From contig NZ_NIOF01000010.1 of assembly GCF_002205645.1 (NCBI RefSeq), positions 62,001-126,000 of the forward strand: DNA of 64,000 bases. Reading direction: 5' to 3'. Positions 60,889 through 64,000 of this stretch are shown here, piece by piece (position 1 is the stretch's first letter; every line of letters starts with the position of its first letter). The translations under genes were made by a program, and so were the position numbers. Source of the stretch: Roseateles aquatilis (GTDB lineage: Bacteria; Pseudomonadota; Gammaproteobacteria; Burkholderiales; Burkholderiaceae_C). The notes beneath the pieces are model-generated. The model ran no database searches and was not told the origin of the DNA. It worked only from the letters and a program-made list of their open reading frames with translations.

Positions 60889-62661
60889 ATGTCGCGAATG
60901 AAGAAGGTCGATCTCAGCGGATGGCGTCGCGTCGTCGCGCGGGCGATCCCGGCGGCGCCGGTGGCGCTGCTCGCGCTGGCGGGGGCCGGGCCGGCCTCGG
61001 CGGGCGAGCTGCTGATCGAGCAGGGCGTCGCCGCCGACGGCACGCTGCTGGTGCGCTACACGCCGCCGGACGGCGTGCGCGAGCTGCCCTTGTTCAATCG
61101 CTCAAGCGCCATGGCGACGGTCTGGGGTGAGATGGTCGCGCCCGTCGATCGTTGCGCGACGGTGGCGCTGAAGCCGCGCCCGACGATCACGCTCGCCGAA
61201 GGCTGCGCGTCGGTGGCCTTTCGCGTCACGCCGCGCGTGCTGAGCCGCAGCGCGACCTATGAGCCGGCCTTCCCCGTCGGTCCGACCGCCGTGATGGGCT
61301 ACACCGGTTACTACGCGGCGGCGGTGCCGGGCCATGCGCTGCGCTGGCGCTGGACACCCGGCGAGGGCGCGCACGCGGTGGTGGCGGGCAGGATCTCGTC
61401 GCAATCGGTCGACCGCGTCATCGGCGTCGACGAGGTCGCGCTCGCGCTGAAGGATGAAGGCGGCACGGCGGCGGGCTGGTCCGCGCTGGCCGCCAATGAA
61501 TATGTCTTCGTCGGCAAGGCCGACGTCACCGCGATGCCGGGCGGCGTCCTGATCCACGACGGCGCGCTGGACGCGCCGCGCCTGGGCGCGGTGCGCTCGA
61601 CCCTGGAAGGCGTCACGCAGCGGCTGGCACGCGCTTACGGCGTGGTGCCGGCGGGGCCCTGGGCCGTGGTGGCGGCGGCATCGCCCGCGGTGCCGAACTT
61701 CCACGGCGATGTGACCGCCGGCCGGATGATGAGCCTGCGCTTCAACGACGCGACGCCGAAGGACGTGGAGGGGGCGTTGCGCCAGACGCGGCTGTTCGTG
61801 TCGCACGAGCTGACGCACTGGTGGGACACCGGCATCTATCGCACCGACCAGGACCGCCCCTGGATCCACGAGGGCCATGCCGACTGGATGGCGGGCCTGC
61901 TGATGCGCGAGAGCGGCCAGCTCGATGCCGAGCGCTGGCGCGAGCGCCTGGACATCGCGCTGAACAATTGCCAGATCGTGCGTGGCGACAAGCCGTCCGC
62001 GACCTTGCCCACGGGCTTCGGCCGCGGCGACGATCCCTATGCGTGCGGGCAGGTCCTGATGCTGCTGGCCCAGTCGGCGCGGCCGCGTGCCGGGTCCCCG
62101 GTGGACGCCGCCGCGAGCCTGCTGCGCGACAGCACCGCGCCCATCGATGCCGAGGCGGTGGCGCGCTGGGCCGACGGCGGTCCGGCCGGCGCGATGCACA
62201 CCTTGCTGCTCGATCCGCGACAGGGGTTCCGCGGCGCGCTGCTGCGCGACTGGAGCGACCTGATCGACGCCACGCCGCTGAAGCCGGGCGAGCCCTTGCC
62301 GGCCTACGCGCAAGGTCGCCTCGTCAGCGCCTTGATGCGGCCGCTGATGGCCGCCGACTGCGACGACGCCATCAGTTTCTGGACCCAGGCGGACCACTTC
62401 CGCATCGACTCCCAGCCCGCCTGCCGCGTGCTGCGCGGGAACCCGAACGTCCGCCGCGTGGCGGGCGTCTCGCCGTTCGACGATCCGGTCGGCGCCTGGC
62501 AGGCCCTGCGCGCCGCCTGCGCCGCGGGGCGGCCGATCGAGCTAACCACCGATGGCGAGCCCATGTCGCTCGCCTGCCCGGCCCCGGTGCCGGACATGCC
62601 CATCCACGAGATCCTGCGCGTGCGGCCACAAGCCCTGGCGCGGCTGGGTCTCGGACCTTGA
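60889..62661 (+). CDS. Exported putative zinc metalloprotease (HEXXH...E)
   Basis: The 590-residue protein has a signal peptide (about 14-38, ending ASA). A candidate zinc site is HELTH (306-310) followed by E328 in WIHEGHADW, giving HEXXH-X17-E. This is one residue shorter than the usual X18 of M1-type gluzincins, but the WIHEGHADWM context is very similar. Residues 40-290 are beta-rich with PAVPNFHGD and FNDATPKD segments. The C-terminal third is helical and rich in Ala/Asp. Family assignment below the gluzincin level is not possible by eye. It lies 13 bases before the carboxylase alpha gene and so belongs to the liu/bio run. Confidence 0.7.
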   Translation: MSRMKKVDLSGWRRVVARAIPAAPVALLALAGAGPASAGELLIEQGVAADGTLLVRYTPPDGVRELPLFNRSSAMATVWGEMVAPVDRCATVALKPRPTITLAEGCASVAFRVTPRVLSRSATYEPAFPVGPTAVMGYTGYYAAAVPGHALRWRWTPGEGAHAVVAGRISSQSVDRVIGVDEVALALKDEGGTAAGWSALAANEYVFVGKADVTAMPGGVLIHDGALDAPRLGAVRSTLEGVTQRLARAYGVVPAGPWAVVAAASPAVPNFHGDVTAGRMMSLRFNDATPKDVEGALRQTRLFVSHELTHWWDTGIYRTDQDRPWIHEGHADWMAGLLMRESGQLDAERWRERLDIALNNCQIVRGDKPSATLPTGFGRGDDPYACGQVLMLLAQSARPRAGSPVDAAASLLRDSTAPIDAEAVARWADGGPAGAMHTLLLDPRQGFRGALLRDWSDLIDATPLKPGEPLPAYAQGRLVSALMRPLMAADCDDAISFWTQADHFRIDSQPACRVLRGNPNVRRVAGVSPFDDPVGAWQALRAACAAGRPIELTTDGEPMSLACPAPVPDMPIHEILRVRPQALARLGLGP

Positions 62662-62674
62662 GGAGACACCATCC

Positions 62675-64000
<1,326 letters not shown>

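Overview
The window is a GC-rich (by eye about 70 percent), densely coded chromosomal segment of a Burkholderiales betaproteobacterium. The glyS-gmhB-plsC-ygjP gene order, the protein sequences and the accessory content suggest the Roseateles/Mitsuaria/Rubrivivax neighbourhood, but this is inference from recognised families, not a database match. I saw no tRNA or rRNA genes, insertion sequences, CRISPR arrays or phage genes. Most junctions inside operons are 4-base ATGA overlaps, which decided many of the start codons chosen here.

Layout. 1-3384: end of glyS, then a GmhB-like HAD protein with two altered active-site residues, plsC and a YgjP-type metalloprotease. 3800-5362: a metallo-beta-lactamase-fold hydrolase divergent from a LiuR-like MerR regulator, with three evenly spaced ACGT boxes between them. 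5442-11267: speD, a large secreted S9 peptidase, a carboxylesterase, a SHOCT/PspC protein and a methyltransferase. 11416-14785: an unknown secreted protein, alkaline phosphatase PhoA and a small exported protein. 14799-19437 (minus): a tripartite drug-efflux operon (MFS, HlyD, outer membrane factor). 19636-25701 (minus): a thiamine operon, thiC-thiO-thiS-thiG-thiDE, behind a TPP riboswitch and a hairpin that can mask the thiC ribosome binding site.

25922-34185 is the most accessory-looking part: a TonB-C-domain protein with a signal peptide, an unrecognised 433-residue protein, a LysR/azoreductase/pirin module with a perfect 24-bp palindrome, and a 1098-residue protein built of about ten ankyrin-like repeats of 43-52 residues. 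34262-38431 is a copper module: copA-cueR-pirin on the minus strand, divergent from a small copper chaperone, with matching CueR-type operators on both sides. 38432-41064 encodes an IorAB-type molybdenum hydroxylase. 41572-47510 holds two closely similar TonB-dependent receptors in tandem, each followed by a good intrinsic terminator. 47661-50011 is a LysR regulator divergent from an MFS exporter. 50061-50811 is a ParE-type toxin with an unusual two-part antitoxin candidate.

52061 to the right edge is a ten-gene same-strand cluster divergent from a TetR regulator. It joins leucine/isovalerate catabolism (methylcrotonyl-CoA carboxylase beta subunit, methylglutaconyl-CoA hydratase, carboxylase alpha subunit) with the biotin genes bioA-bioF-bioD-bioB. 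Because the carboxylase is biotin dependent, the arrangement places supply of the cofactor beside the enzyme that uses it. A GNAT acetyltransferase, a secreted alpha/beta hydrolase and an unusual HEXXH metalloprotease are embedded in the same run. The strongest leads for follow-up are this bio/liu cluster, the repeat protein at 30889-34185, the antitoxin candidate, and the altered GmhB.
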